DNA of 64,000 nt from WTFY01 sp011523795 (GTDB taxonomy: Bacteria > Pseudomonadota > Gammaproteobacteria > UBA4575), in assembly GCA_965207475.1 (NCBI GenBank), contig OZ242278.1, positions 806,001 to 870,000 of the forward strand. The letters are read 5' to 3'. The translations under genes and the position numbers were made by a program. Of the stretch, positions 26,857 to 35,305 are shown piece after piece (the first letter of the stretch is position 1; each line of letters starts with the position of its first letter). The notes beneath the pieces were generated by a model. It saw only the letters and a list, made by a program, of their open reading frames with translations. It did no database searches and was not told the origin of the DNA.

Positions 26857-27243
26857 CTGTTAAATGAATTTTTCCTGTTTCCGTCCCAAATGCCCATTCA
26901 GACAGGCCCAGGAGTTCTCTGTTAATGTGTGTAAAGCCGGCAGATCTTGTCAGGAATATCCTGCATGGCCCATGGCACCGGAATGGAAATCCCGCAGGGA
27001 TGCTCTCATGCCTGAAGGCTCACATCGTACTTCACCGTACATTGAAACTGTATGCACCGGCGCATAGGGTACACAAAACAGCTTTCGGAGTGAACTTCCA
27101 GACAAGGCATCTGACAAGACAGCAGTACCCGGTGACATGCTGAATGACCTGGGTATCCTGCACCAAATACGATTTCAGGACGCAGCTCTCCGGGACCGCT
27201 CCTTCGCCCCAAGAGTTACCCCCCGGTAAGGACCAACGATTCA
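26857..27243. other. 387-base gap between lepB and tRNA-Pro; no gene seen
   Basis: Both strands contain only short open frames without family resemblance or convincing ribosome sites. It holds the promoter-like element at 27066-27094 for lepB. In most gammaproteobacteria lepA would lie here; no trace of lepA motifs is visible. Confidence 0.6.
27066..27094 (-). promoter_or_regulatory. possible lepB promoter (twin of the thrS element)
   Basis: Minus strand: TTCACT (27094-27089), 17-base spacer, TACCCT (27071-27066), then ATGCGC. The stretch around the -10 is almost identical to one before thrS (34683-34711). The -35 is weak by sigma-70 standards, so this rests mainly on the repeat and on position about 210 bases before lepB. 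Confidence 0.35.
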
Positions 27244-27320
27244 TGGTCGGGGTGAGAGGATTTGAACCTCCGACCACCGCAACCCCATTGCGGTGCGCTA
27301 CCAGGCTGCGCTACACCCCG
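27244..27320 (-). tRNA. tRNA-Pro (anticodon GGG)
   Basis: 77 bases including an encoded CCA. The acceptor CGGGGTG pairs with CACCCCG, the D arm is GCGC...GCGC, the anticodon stem CCGCA/TGCGG holds a 7-base loop ATGGGGT, and the T arm is GGAGG-TTCAAAT-CCTCT. Anticodon GGG reads CCC and CCU. It lies downstream of the ihfA/MerR genes on the same strand, a common gammaproteobacterial position. Confidence 0.96.
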
Positions 27321-27361
27321 ACTTGACCGGAAAAACAACAGGAAGACCGGACTGGAGACCT

Positions 27362-27718
27362 CTAACGCTTGAGTACGTGCAACAGGTCTTCGAGCTCAAC
27401 CCGCATCTGGTGAATGAGCTGCTGGCTCTGGCTGGTGTCCTGCTTGGCAGATGATCCCGAAAGCTTTTGCCTGGCCCCGCCTATGGTATAGCCCTGTTCA
27501 TAAAGAAGGTTCCGGATCTGGCGAATCAATATTACATCGTGCCGCTGATAGTAGCGGCGGTTGCCTCGGCGCTTGACAGGCTTGAGGGATGGGAACTCCT
27601 GTTCCCAGTAACGCAACACGTGTGTTTTGACCCTGCATAGCTCACTGACTTCACCGATTGTAAAATAGCGTTTTCCCGGGATAGCTGGTAACTCATTATT
27701 GCTGCTGATTTCCAGCAT
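27362..27718 (-). CDS. MerR-family transcriptional regulator
   Basis: 118-residue small MerR-type DNA-binding protein. The winged helix at about residues 15-80 contains YFTIGEVSELCRVKTHVLRYWEQEFPSL and RRGNRRYYQRHDV, followed by a short helical tail instead of a ligand-binding domain. No metal-binding cysteines are seen, so the signal is unknown. The ATG at 27718 overlaps the ihfA end by 23 bases. A regulator of this kind directly after ihfA is common in this class; its targets are not established. Confidence 0.9.
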   Translation of the reverse strand: MLEISSNNELPAIPGKRYFTIGEVSELCRVKTHVLRYWEQEFPSLKPVKRRGNRRYYQRHDVILIRQIRNLLYEQGYTIGGARQKLSGSSAKQDTSQSQQLIHQMRVELEDLLHVLKR

Positions 27719-27998
27719 ACGCCTCAACTCTCGCTTTTAGCTTCTGTCCCGGACGAAACGTCACCACGCGCCTGGCGGAAATGGGAATCTCCTCGCCGGT
27801 CTTCGGGTTACGTCCCGGACGTTGACTTTTGTCTCGTAGGATGAAATTGCCAAATCCAGACAGCTTGACTTCGCAGTTGCGTTCCAAAGCAATGCGTACT
27901 TCTTCAAAAAATACTTCGACAAGTTCCTTGGCTTCGCGCTTGTTGAGGCCCAACTCCTCGAACAGGTTCTCTGCCATTTCAGCTTTGGTAAGCGCCAT
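27696..27998 (-). CDS. ihfA: integration host factor alpha subunit
   Basis: DNA-bending HU/IHF-family protein of 100 residues; partner of the beta subunit encoded at 51.1-51.4 kb. The arm motif with the intercalating Pro is in RPGRNPKTGEEIPI, and the N-terminal LTKAEMAENLFEELGLNKREAKELVE helix pair is typical of the alpha subunit. Placed directly after pheT, as in E. coli. Confidence 0.97.
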   Translation of the reverse strand: MALTKAEMAENLFEELGLNKREAKELVEVFFEEVRIALERNCEVKLSGFGNFILRDKSQRPGRNPKTGEEIPISARRVVTFRPGQKLKARVEAYAGNQQQ

Positions 27999-28003
27999 TG
28001 CGA

Positions 28004-30397
28004 TTAGGTTCTGATTTCTGCCCCAAGCTTGCTTTCAAGTCTAGAAACAATCTGCGTGACAATTTGTTCTATTTCTTTGTCCGTAAGAGTGCGCGAAAAC
28101 TCTTGTAAGATCAAGCCTAAAGAAACACTTTTCTTTCCTTCGGGGATACCTTTCCCGGTATAGACACTGAAAATTTCAGCATGCTGCAGACAGGCAATTT
28201 GCATCTGTTCAATGTTTGAGCGGATTTCAGCGGCCTGCAGTGCCTCATTCACCACGAGCGTGAGATCCCTGCGGATCGAAGGGAATCTTGACAGGGGCCT
28301 GAAGTTCCTGTCAGGAGTTTCCTGCGGCAGTACACTCAATTGCAGTTCAAACAGAAATACTCCCTGGTCGATGTCCAGTTCTGCCTGGATGCGTGGGTGC
28401 AAGGCACCCAGTCGCACCAGCGTGTGACCGGCAAACACTCCCCTCGCTGCCTGGCCGGGATGAAGGCCCGGATCTTCCAGGGCCTCGAAATGCAACTCGT
28501 TACGCGGCACAGCGGCAATTTCAAGGAGATGTTCCACGTCTCCCTTGATGTCATAGAAATCGGATTTTCTCGAACGGATTCCCCATTGCAGGGGTTCGCA
28601 GTCACCGGTTATCAGGCCGGACAGTACCGGAAGCTGCATGAGGCCTTGCGGTGTCTGTCGAAACTGCAGGCCCTGTTCGAACATACGTGCCCTCATCTGC
28701 TGGCGGTTGAAATTATAGCGGGCTGTCTGCACCAGGCCCGGCCAGATGCTGCTGCGCATCACGGACAGGTCCCTTGAAATCGGGTTTTCAAGCTCCTTGG
28801 CTTCATGATCCGGATTGAACAGTCGCTCGACACGAGGGTTTATAAAGCTGAAAGAAATGATTTCATTGTAACCTCGCAACACCAGGGCCTGTTTCATCTG
28901 GTCGAGTGGGCTTGCACTTGACGGAGCATCGCCTGCACTGGTGACATGCACGGTGTCCATGCGGGAGGCGGGAATGTTTTCATAGCCCTTCAGGCGTGCA
29001 ATTTCCTCGATCAGGTCTTCCGCAATGGACAGGTCGGTGCGAAATCCCGGCGGGATGACATGCAGAATCTGGCCAGTGTGGCTCACGCTGCAGTACAGGC
29101 GCTCCAGAAGCGACCTGATTTCGCTTGTTTCAACCGAAACCCCAAGCAGGGCCTCGACCCCGGGCGACTCCAGTTCAATCCTGGCCGGCTGCGGCAGGAA
29201 AGAGGGATTTTCCTCGCAGAGAATCGGGCCTGCATCGCCTCCCACGGTTTCAAGTATCAACTGGGTGGCCCTTTGCATGGCCCGATGTGCAAGGTCCGGG
29301 TCCACGCCACGCTCGAAGCGGTGCGAGGAATCGGTATGCAGCCCATACCTGCGTGCCCTGCCGGCAATCGTTTCCGGTCTGAACCATGCGCACTCCAGGA
29401 ATACGGAGCGAGTGTGCCCTTCCACTGCTGTCTGCTGTCCTCCCATGATACCGGCCAGGGCAACAGGGCGCTGGTCATCAGCGATGACCAGTTCATCCTC
29501 GGCCAGCTTCACTTCCTGGCCATTCAGCAGCAGCAGGGTCTCCAGCGGCCGGGCAAAACGCACCCGGATGCCGGACTGAAGGCTGTCAAGATCAAACGCA
29601 TGCATGGGCTGACCGAGTTCAAGCATCACGAAATTCGTAATGTCCGTGATGGCATTGACGGAACGGATACCGCAACGGCGCAGCTTCTCCTGGATCCAGA
29701 ACGGTGCCTGTGCATTTCCCGCCACACCCTTGATCACCCTGCCGACATAGCGTGGACAGTCCTCGGGTGCCTCGACCGAAACCGGGAAAATCGTCTCGAG
29801 CGAATGAGCCTCCCGGATGCCAGGGGCCTGGTTCGTAAGCGGCACCCCGAACAGTGCCGATACTTCCCTGGCCAGTCCCTGAATGCTGAGACAGTCAGCA
29901 CGGTTGGGCGTCAGGTCGATACTGATCACGGTATCGTCCAGTCCCAGACCTTCATACACATCGGTACCGGGTTCGCACGTACCGGGCAATTCCAGGATTC
30001 CCGCAGACGATTCGGCAAGACCGAGTTCGGCACCAGAACACAGCATTCCAGCCGAATCTATCCCGCCCAGCGTCCTGATTTCAACCAGGACATCACCTGG
30101 CAGCTTGGCCCCGACCCTGGCCAGTGCACCTGTCATTCCGGCGCGCACGTTGGCCGCACCACATACCACCGTCTTCGGTTGGCCCGATCCATCATCCACG
30201 CCGCACACCTGGAGCTTTGTGGCTTCAGGATGTTCAGCAAGACTCACAACCTTCACGGCCACCACACCGGAAAACACGGGCGCAGCAGGCTCAGTACTGT
30301 CGACCTCCAGGCCCGCCATGGTCAGCGTATCGGCCAACTGCTGCGTGCTCACAGCCGGGTCGGCCCATTCTCTCAACCATCGTTCACTTACCTGCAT
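28004..30397 (-). CDS. pheT: phenylalanine--tRNA ligase beta subunit
   Basis: Large subunit of the (alpha-beta)2 PheRS. The start is the ATG at 30397 (MQVSERWLREWADPAVSTQQL), giving 797 residues; the longer frame upstream is a shadow of pheS. Domains in order: N-terminal tRNA-binding OB fold (about 40-150), B3/B4 editing domain (about 200-370), B5 (about 400-470), the catalytic-like core, and a C-terminal FDX-ACB anticodon-binding domain (FRPLSRFPSIRRDLTLVVNE...). It follows pheS after 10 bases. Confidence 0.97.
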   Translation of the reverse strand: MQVSERWLREWADPAVSTQQLADTLTMAGLEVDSTEPAAPVFSGVVAVKVVSLAEHPEATKLQVCGVDDGSGQPKTVVCGAANVRAGMTGALARVGAKLPGDVLVEIRTLGGIDSAGMLCSGAELGLAESSAGILELPGTCEPGTDVYEGLGLDDTVISIDLTPNRADCLSIQGLAREVSALFGVPLTNQAPGIREAHSLETIFPVSVEAPEDCPRYVGRVIKGVAGNAQAPFWIQEKLRRCGIRSVNAITDITNFVMLELGQPMHAFDLDSLQSGIRVRFARPLETLLLLNGQEVKLAEDELVIADDQRPVALAGIMGGQQTAVEGHTRSVFLECAWFRPETIAGRARRYGLHTDSSHRFERGVDPDLAHRAMQRATQLILETVGGDAGPILCEENPSFLPQPARIELESPGVEALLGVSVETSEIRSLLERLYCSVSHTGQILHVIPPGFRTDLSIAEDLIEEIARLKGYENIPASRMDTVHVTSAGDAPSSASPLDQMKQALVLRGYNEIISFSFINPRVERLFNPDHEAKELENPISRDLSVMRSSIWPGLVQTARYNFNRQQMRARMFEQGLQFRQTPQGLMQLPVLSGLITGDCEPLQWGIRSRKSDFYDIKGDVEHLLEIAAVPRNELHFEALEDPGLHPGQAARGVFAGHTLVRLGALHPRIQAELDIDQGVFLFELQLSVLPQETPDRNFRPLSRFPSIRRDLTLVVNEALQAAEIRSNIEQMQIACLQHAEIFSVYTGKGIPEGKKSVSLGLILQEFSRTLTDKEIEQIVTQIVSRLESKLGAEIRT

Positions 30398-30407
30398 GGC
30401 CGGCTTC

Positions 30408-31409
30408 TCATGTGAACTGCTGCAGAAAGCGCAAGTCGTTCTCGAAGAACAGCCGCAGGTCATCAATCCGGTAGCGCAGCATGGCGAGACGTTCCACGCC
30501 CATGCCGAACGCATAACCGCTATACCGGCCCGGATCAATCCCGACCTTTTCGAACACCCCGGGGTGCACCATCCCGCAGCCAATGATTTCCAGCCATTTC
30601 ATTTCTCCCGATTTGGAGTCGACCATGGCCACATCTACCTCAGCTGAAGGCTCCGTAAACGGAAAATAAGACGGCCTGAAGCGAATCGGGAGATTCTCGT
30701 CTTCAAAAAATGTCTGCAGGAACCGGACCAGCGTACTTTTCAGGTCGGCCATAGACACCTGCTCATCCACTAGCAGGCCTTCCACCTGGTGAAACATCGG
30801 GCTATGCGTCGGGTCCGAGTCACACCGGTACACACGTCCCGGCGCAATCACACGTATGGGTGGCGCCTGACGCTGCATCAGCCGGATCTGGACCGACGAG
30901 GTATGCGTACGCAGCAGCATCCGGTCCCGGAAATAGAAGGTGTCATGCATGGCCCGTGCAGGGTGGTGCGCGGGAATGTTCAGGGCCTCGAAATTGTGAA
31001 ACTCGTCCTCGACTTCGGGCCCTTCCTCCACGGCAAACCCGTGCTGCATGAAGTACTCCCGGATATGGGTCAGGATACGGGTGACCGGATGCAGGCTGCC
31101 GAGGCTCTGTCCGCGTCCCGGCAGGGTGACATCCAAGATCTCGCTGTGCAACCTGCTGTCAAGGGCAGACTGCTGCAGCAGGATTTTTTTCTTCTCGATG
31201 GCTTGCTGGATACGCGACTTGATCTGGTTGATCTTCTGTCCGGCACCGGGTCGCTCGTCAGGAGGAAGTGTGCCAAGCGCCTTCAGTTGCCCGGTCAATA
31301 CTCCCTTCTTGCCCAGCAGCCGCACCCGCAACGCCTCCAGGGTGTTCTCGTCGCAGGCAGACTCGATCTCTGCAAGGGCATCGGCTTGCAGGGAATCTGG
31401 ATCAGTCAT
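30408..31409 (-). CDS. pheS: phenylalanine--tRNA ligase alpha subunit
   Basis: Catalytic class II subunit of 333 residues. There is an N-terminal coiled-coil (about 1-90), then motif 2 (THTSSVQIRLMQRQAPPIRV, APGRVYRCD), the HSPMFHQVEGLLVD segment, the FRPSYFPFTEPSAEVDV segment and motif 3 (GYAFGMGVERLAMLRY). ATG start, 30 bases after a strong terminator-like hairpin that follows rplT. Confidence 0.97.
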   Translation of the reverse strand: MTDPDSLQADALAEIESACDENTLEALRVRLLGKKGVLTGQLKALGTLPPDERPGAGQKINQIKSRIQQAIEKKKILLQQSALDSRLHSEILDVTLPGRGQSLGSLHPVTRILTHIREYFMQHGFAVEEGPEVEDEFHNFEALNIPAHHPARAMHDTFYFRDRMLLRTHTSSVQIRLMQRQAPPIRVIAPGRVYRCDSDPTHSPMFHQVEGLLVDEQVSMADLKSTLVRFLQTFFEDENLPIRFRPSYFPFTEPSAEVDVAMVDSKSGEMKWLEIIGCGMVHPGVFEKVGIDPGRYSGYAFGMGVERLAMLRYRIDDLRLFFENDLRFLQQFT

Positions 31410-31438
31410 GGGTACAGCCCGGGTTCATGAATGAAACA

Positions 31439-31469
31439 AAAAAGGGAAAGGCGCTGCCTTTCCCTTTTT
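31439..31469 (-). terminator. perfect 14-bp hairpin with U tract between rplT and pheS
   Basis: A 14-bp perfect stem (GGGAAAGGC core extended by five A:T pairs) with a 3-base loop, followed on the minus strand by a run of six T. It is the shape of an intrinsic terminator and would also work on the plus strand. In E. coli the pheST attenuator sits at this same place behind the Phe-rich pheM leader peptide; no such peptide is visible here. Confidence 0.85.
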
Positions 31470-31518
31470 ACCGAATTTTCACTGCTTGATCGCGCAACAA
31501 TTGCCTGGGTCGACGAGC

Positions 31519-31872
31519 CTACAAGCTTGCCTTCGCCCTTTCCGCGAGCTTGCCGAACGTATCAATATCATGGACCGCGAGGTCAGCCAAAACCTTACGG
31601 TCAATCTGCACGGAGGCCTTGTTCAGCCCGTCCATCAGCCGGCTGTAGGACAAGCCGAACTGCCGGGCTGCCGCATTGATGCGGACAATCCAAAGAGAAC
31701 GAAACTGGCGCTTTCGTTGGCGCCGGTCACGGTATGCATACTGGCCAGCCTTGATAACAGCCTGCTTGGCCACGCGATACGTGCGCCTGCGTGCCCCGTA
31801 GTACCCCTTGGCCTTGTCGAGAATTTTCTTGTGTCGGGCATGCGCAACGACAGACCGCTTGGCTCTTGGCAT
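31519..31872 (-). CDS. rplT: 50S ribosomal protein L20
   Basis: 117-residue rRNA-binding assembly protein, nearly all helix and rich in Arg and Lys (PRAKRSVVAHARHKKILDKA, YGARRRTYRVAKQAVIKAGQ). In E. coli L20 also represses translation of rpmI-rplT. It lies 30 bases after rpmI. Confidence 0.98.
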   Translation of the reverse strand: MPRAKRSVVAHARHKKILDKAKGYYGARRRTYRVAKQAVIKAGQYAYRDRRQRKRQFRSLWIVRINAAARQFGLSYSRLMDGLNKASVQIDRKVLADLAVHDIDTFGKLAERAKASL

Positions 31873-31902
31873 CGATTTTCTCCGGTTTCCTGATCGGTTC
31901 CT

Positions 31903-32100
31903 CTACGCGTAGGGCAGCATCTGCCGTACGGACTTGACATCCTGCTCTGCAATGGTGGCATCCGCACGCAGATGCCGTTTTCTTTTTGCACTTTTCTTGG
32001 TCAGGATGTGCCTAGCATGCGACTGGATACGCTTGAAACCGCCACCTGCAGTCCGCTTGAAGCGCTTTGCCGCACCACGATTGGTTTTCAACTTTGGCAT
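31903..32100 (-). CDS. rpmI: 50S ribosomal protein L35
   Basis: 65 residues, the usual L35 length, starting MPKLKTNRGAAKRFKRT, with the typical HILTKKSAKRKRHLR segment. Between infC (17 bases) and rplT. Confidence 0.98.
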   Translation of the reverse strand: MPKLKTNRGAAKRFKRTAGGGFKRIQSHARHILTKKSAKRKRHLRADATIAEQDVKSVRQMLPYA

Positions 32101-32117
32101 GTACTTACCTACCTGTA

Positions 32118-32639
32118 TTACTTCTTTCGCAAGGGCCTGAATACCATCACCAGCTGGCGGCCTTCCAGCCGCGGTCTTTGCTCAACTTCACCATACTTGT
32201 CCAAATCCTTTTCTATGCGGTCCAGCAGGGCTCCGCCAAATTCCTGGTGCATCATTTCGCGCCCCCTGAACCGCACGGTCACTTTTGCCTTGTCGCCATG
32301 CATGAGAAACTCAATGATCTTTTTCATCTTGACCTGGTAATCACTCACTTCCGTACCAGGCCTGAACTTTATCTCCTTGACATGAATCTGCTTTTGCTTT
32401 TTTCTTGCTATCTGGGCCTTCTTGCTTTGCTGAAACCTGAATTTGCCGTAATCCATCACCTTGCATACGGGTGGTGTCGCATTCGGTGCAATTTCTACCA
32501 AGTCTAGCTCCGCCTCCTGGGCAATCTGCTGGGCTTCGCTGATGTTCACCACGCCCACGTTCTTGCCGTCCAGTCCAATCAGACGTACCTCACTTTCGGT
32601 AATCTCTTCGTTCAAGCGGATCGCTTTCCCTACGCTAAT
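32118..32639 (-). CDS. infC: translation initiation factor IF-3, AUU start codon
   Basis: IF-3 keeps the 30S subunit free and checks start codon and initiator tRNA. No ATG, GTG or TTG gives a complete N-terminus: a TTG at 32615 would cut off the conserved IRLNEEI region. In frame upstream is ATT at 32639-32637, with a full AGGAGG (32652-32647) exactly 7 bases before it. This gives 173 residues beginning (M)SVGKAIRLNEEI. It is the AUU start known in E. coli, where it lets IF-3 repress its own translation. The NPNAxPPVCKVMDYGKF-type segment and C-terminal domain are intact. It lies between thrS and rpmI. Confidence 0.95.
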   Translation of the reverse strand: MSVGKAIRLNEEITESEVRLIGLDGKNVGVVNISEAQQIAQEAELDLVEIAPNATPPVCKVMDYGKFRFQQSKKAQIARKKQKQIHVKEIKFRPGTEVSDYQVKMKKIIEFLMHGDKAKVTVRFRGREMMHQEFGGALLDRIEKDLDKYGEVEQRPRLEGRQLVMVFRPLRKK

Positions 32640-32646
32640 ATCCAGT

Positions 32647-32652
32647 CCTCCT
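32647..32652 (-). promoter_or_regulatory. Shine-Dalgarno AGGAGG deciding the infC AUU start
   Basis: A complete anti-SD match on the minus strand, 7 bases before the ATT codon at 32639. Its optimal spacing to ATT, and not to the downstream TTG at 32615, fixes the infC start. Confidence 0.85.
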
Positions 32653-32661
32653 CAAAAAAAT

Positions 32662-34572
32662 CTATTGCAGTCCACACGCATTTAACCCGGCGAACATATC
32701 CCCGACGGCCTTGAGATCCATCGATCCCAAGTCCTTGCCACTGCGAGTACGAACGGCCAGCTGGTTTGTATTCACTTCACGATTGCCAGCCACCAGCATG
32801 TAAGGGATGTGGGCAAGCGTGTGCTCACGAATCTTAAATCCAATCTTTTCATTTCTCAAGTCGGATATGACCCTGAAGCCTTGATTTGTAAGCGTTTCTT
32901 GCACGGAACCGACATATTCCGCCTGCTGATCCGTAATATTGAGCAATACCGCCTGTACTGGTGCCAGCCAGAAAGGCAGGTCCCCGGCATAATTTTCGAT
33001 CAGAATCCCGATGAACCGTTCCAGCGAACCCAGTATCGCACGGTGTATCATGACCGGGACCTGTCGTGAACCGTCTTCCGCCACGTAGGACGCATCGAGG
33101 CGTTCCGGCATGGAGAAATCCACCTGGATCGTACCACACTGCCAGACCCGGCCAATACTGTCCCGCAGCGTGAATTCTATCTTGGGTCCGTAAAACGCAC
33201 CCTCCCCCGGCTGCAGCCTGTACTCCAGTTCCTGATTGTCCAGCACCCGCTGCAGGGCCTGTTCGGCTTCATCCCAGAGACTGTCTTCTCCCACACGCTG
33301 TTCCGGTCGGGTCGACAGGGCCAGCTCAATGTTTTCGAAACCAAAGTCGCGGTATACCTCAAACGTCAGCTGGATCAGTTCCTCCACTTCCTGCTGCAAT
33401 TGCCGGCGGGTGCAGAAGATGTGCGCGTCATCCTGAACGAAACGCCGGCCACGCAGTAACCCATGCAGGGTCCCGGAAGGCTCGTTGCGGTGCACCAGGC
33501 CGAATTCCGAGAGCTTGAACGGCAGGTCACGGTAGCTTTTCAGGCCCTGATTGTAAATCTGCACATGACCGGGACAGTTCATGGGCTTGATTGCGTATTC
33601 GCGGTTCTCGGACTGCGTGGCGAAAATCATGCTGCCGAACTTGTCCCAGTGGCCGGATTTCTCCCAAAGCTTGCGGTCCAGCACCTGGGGGGTTGAGACT
33701 TCCTGGTAGCCGTGTACACATATCTTGTCGCGAATGTAGGTTTCTACCAGCCGGTAAAGCGTGAACCCGCGATCATGCCAGAACACCATGCCCGGGGCCT
33801 CTTCCTGGAAATGGAACAGGTCCATCTGCTTGCCGAGCTTGCGGTGGTCACGCCTGCGGGCTTCCTCCAGTTGCGCCAGGTAATTCTTGAGCTGCTTCTT
33901 GTCCGCCCACGCGGTACCGTATATCCGCTGGAGCATCTTGTTGCTGGAATCCCCGCGCCAGTAGGAGCCTGCCAGGCGGGTCAGCTTGAAAGCTCTCAGG
34001 TGGCGCGTGTTGGGCACATGCGGACCCCGGCACATGTCGGTGTATTCCTGGTGATGGTAGAGTGCGATGATCTCCCCGTCTGGAATCTCGGATGCAATTT
34101 CGACCTTGTAGTCCTCGTTGCGTTCCCGGAACGTGTCGACCGCCCGGACCCGGCTCACTACTTCACGCACCACATCGTAATCCTGCATGATCAGTTCCTG
34201 CATGCGCTGTTCGATCGCCTCCAGGTCCTCAGGGGTGAACGGCCGTTCATAGTCGATATCGTAGTAGAAGCCGTTTTCAATCACCGGCCCGATTGCCATT
34301 TTGGCGGTTGGATAAAGCTGCTTGACCGCATGTCCCATGAGGTGGGCAAAGGAATGGCGGATGATATCGACGCCATCCGGGTCCTTGTTGGTAACGATCT
34401 CGACGCTGGCATCCTCCGAAATGCTGACACAGGCATCGGCAAGCTGTCCGTCGATGCGCCCGGCGATGGTCGCCTTGGCGAGCCCAGGGCCGATGGATTC
34501 TGAGATCTGCTGGATCGTGACCGGGTCGGTAAATTCTTTCTGGGTGCCGTCAGGCAGGGTGATGGTTGGCAT
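32662..34572 (-). CDS. thrS: threonine--tRNA ligase
   Basis: Class II synthetase. The ATG at 34572 (MPTITLPDGTQKEFTDPVTIQQ), after TGGAGAA, gives 636 residues. Domains: TGS (1-60), editing domain with SFAHLMGHAVKQLYP and the TDMCRGPHVPNT metal segment (about 65-225), a catalytic core with the zinc-binding IKPMNCPGHVQIY and motif 2 HRNEPSGTLHGLLRGRRFVQ, and a C-terminal anticodon-binding domain (from about 535). First gene of the thrS-infC-rpmI-rplT-pheST-ihfA block. Confidence 0.97.
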   Translation of the reverse strand: MPTITLPDGTQKEFTDPVTIQQISESIGPGLAKATIAGRIDGQLADACVSISEDASVEIVTNKDPDGVDIIRHSFAHLMGHAVKQLYPTAKMAIGPVIENGFYYDIDYERPFTPEDLEAIEQRMQELIMQDYDVVREVVSRVRAVDTFRERNEDYKVEIASEIPDGEIIALYHHQEYTDMCRGPHVPNTRHLRAFKLTRLAGSYWRGDSSNKMLQRIYGTAWADKKQLKNYLAQLEEARRRDHRKLGKQMDLFHFQEEAPGMVFWHDRGFTLYRLVETYIRDKICVHGYQEVSTPQVLDRKLWEKSGHWDKFGSMIFATQSENREYAIKPMNCPGHVQIYNQGLKSYRDLPFKLSEFGLVHRNEPSGTLHGLLRGRRFVQDDAHIFCTRRQLQQEVEELIQLTFEVYRDFGFENIELALSTRPEQRVGEDSLWDEAEQALQRVLDNQELEYRLQPGEGAFYGPKIEFTLRDSIGRVWQCGTIQVDFSMPERLDASYVAEDGSRQVPVMIHRAILGSLERFIGILIENYAGDLPFWLAPVQAVLLNITDQQAEYVGSVQETLTNQGFRVISDLRNEKIGFKIREHTLAHIPYMLVAGNREVNTNQLAVRTRSGKDLGSMDLKAVGDMFAGLNACGLQ

Positions 34573-34682
34573 GCAGATTCTCCAGTGGTGACCGATACCA
34601 GGGGCCACATGTTTCCAAAATGTATCTTTCAGTCCGGATCAGGTGTTGTCGCCATGTGAACCGCAAGATACTCCGAGCGCAT

Positions 34683-34711
34683 AGAGTACACATTGTGGCA
34701 TGCGAAGGGAA
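34683..34711 (-). promoter_or_regulatory. possible thrS promoter (twin of the lepB element)
   Basis: Minus strand: TTCCCT (34711-34706), 17-base spacer, TACTCT (34688-34683), then ATGCGC, a GC-rich start region as in stringently controlled promoters. It lies about 110 bases before the thrS ATG. It shares GCGCATAG[A/G]GTACACA with the lepB upstream region. Confidence 0.4.
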
Positions 34712-34786
34712 CCACAACTGCCAGAAAATCACGCGTCGCCTAACAGCAGTCGGTCAGCATGTCCCGGTTTCTCTCGACCTTTTGAG

Positions 34787-35305
34787 TCAGGCCGTCTGCT
34801 GACGGGTGTCTGTCCCGAGCACCTCGGCATACACTGCGGTACCGGCTTCGTCAAAACAGGCGTACACGACTCGACGCACGGCTTTGGTGGAGAAAGCGCG
34901 AACTTCAGAGATCGCTATTTCGGCGGCCTCGCGTAGAGGATACCCGTACACTCCCGTGCTGATCGCAGGAAAGGCGATGCTTTCGAGTTCCCGACTTTCG
35001 GCCAGAGCCATACAGTTGCGGTAGCAGGCCCGCAGCAGCGCAGGTTCACTTCGAGAACCCCCGTGCCAGACAGGCCCCACGGTGTGAATGACATGCTTCG
35101 CAGGTAGTTTGTGACCCCCGGTTATCACGGCTCCTCCGGTGGGACAGCCACCGATGGCGCGGCATTCCTCCAGCAGGCAGGGGCCGGCGGCCCGGTGTAT
35201 GGCACCGTCGACGCCACCGCCTCCGAGAAGGCGTTCGTTGGCGGCGTTAACGATGGCATCTACTTGAAGCTTTGTGATGTCTCCCGTCCACAATTCGATG
35301 TTCAT
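34787..35305 (-). CDS. macrodomain protein, O-acetyl-ADP-ribose deacetylase type
   Basis: 172-residue single macrodomain from the ATG at 35305 (MNIELWTGDITKLQVDAIVNAANERL). Ligand-binding segments are AIVNAANERLLGGGGVDGAIHRAAG (binding Asn and Gly-rich loop), HTVGPVWHGGS and FPAISTGVYGYPLREAAEIA. It resembles the MacroD/YmdB group that removes ADP-ribose from proteins or hydrolyses O-acetyl-ADP-ribose. Stand-alone between thrS and a divergent outer-membrane protein gene, with no partner ADP-ribosyltransferase nearby. Confidence 0.93.
   Translation of the reverse strand: MNIELWTGDITKLQVDAIVNAANERLLGGGGVDGAIHRAAGPCLLEECRAIGGCPTGGAVITGGHKLPAKHVIHTVGPVWHGGSRSEPALLRACYRNCMALAESRELESIAFPAISTGVYGYPLREAAEIAISEVRAFSTKAVRRVVYACFDEAGTAVYAEVLGTDTRQQTA

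Noticed and set aside
28946..30415. 489-codon plus-strand open frame
   Set aside because: Antisense to pheT across its length; no recognisable motif.
31473..31518. pheM-like leader peptide before pheST
   Set aside because: The only short frame (GTG AAA ATT CGG TAA) has no Phe codons.
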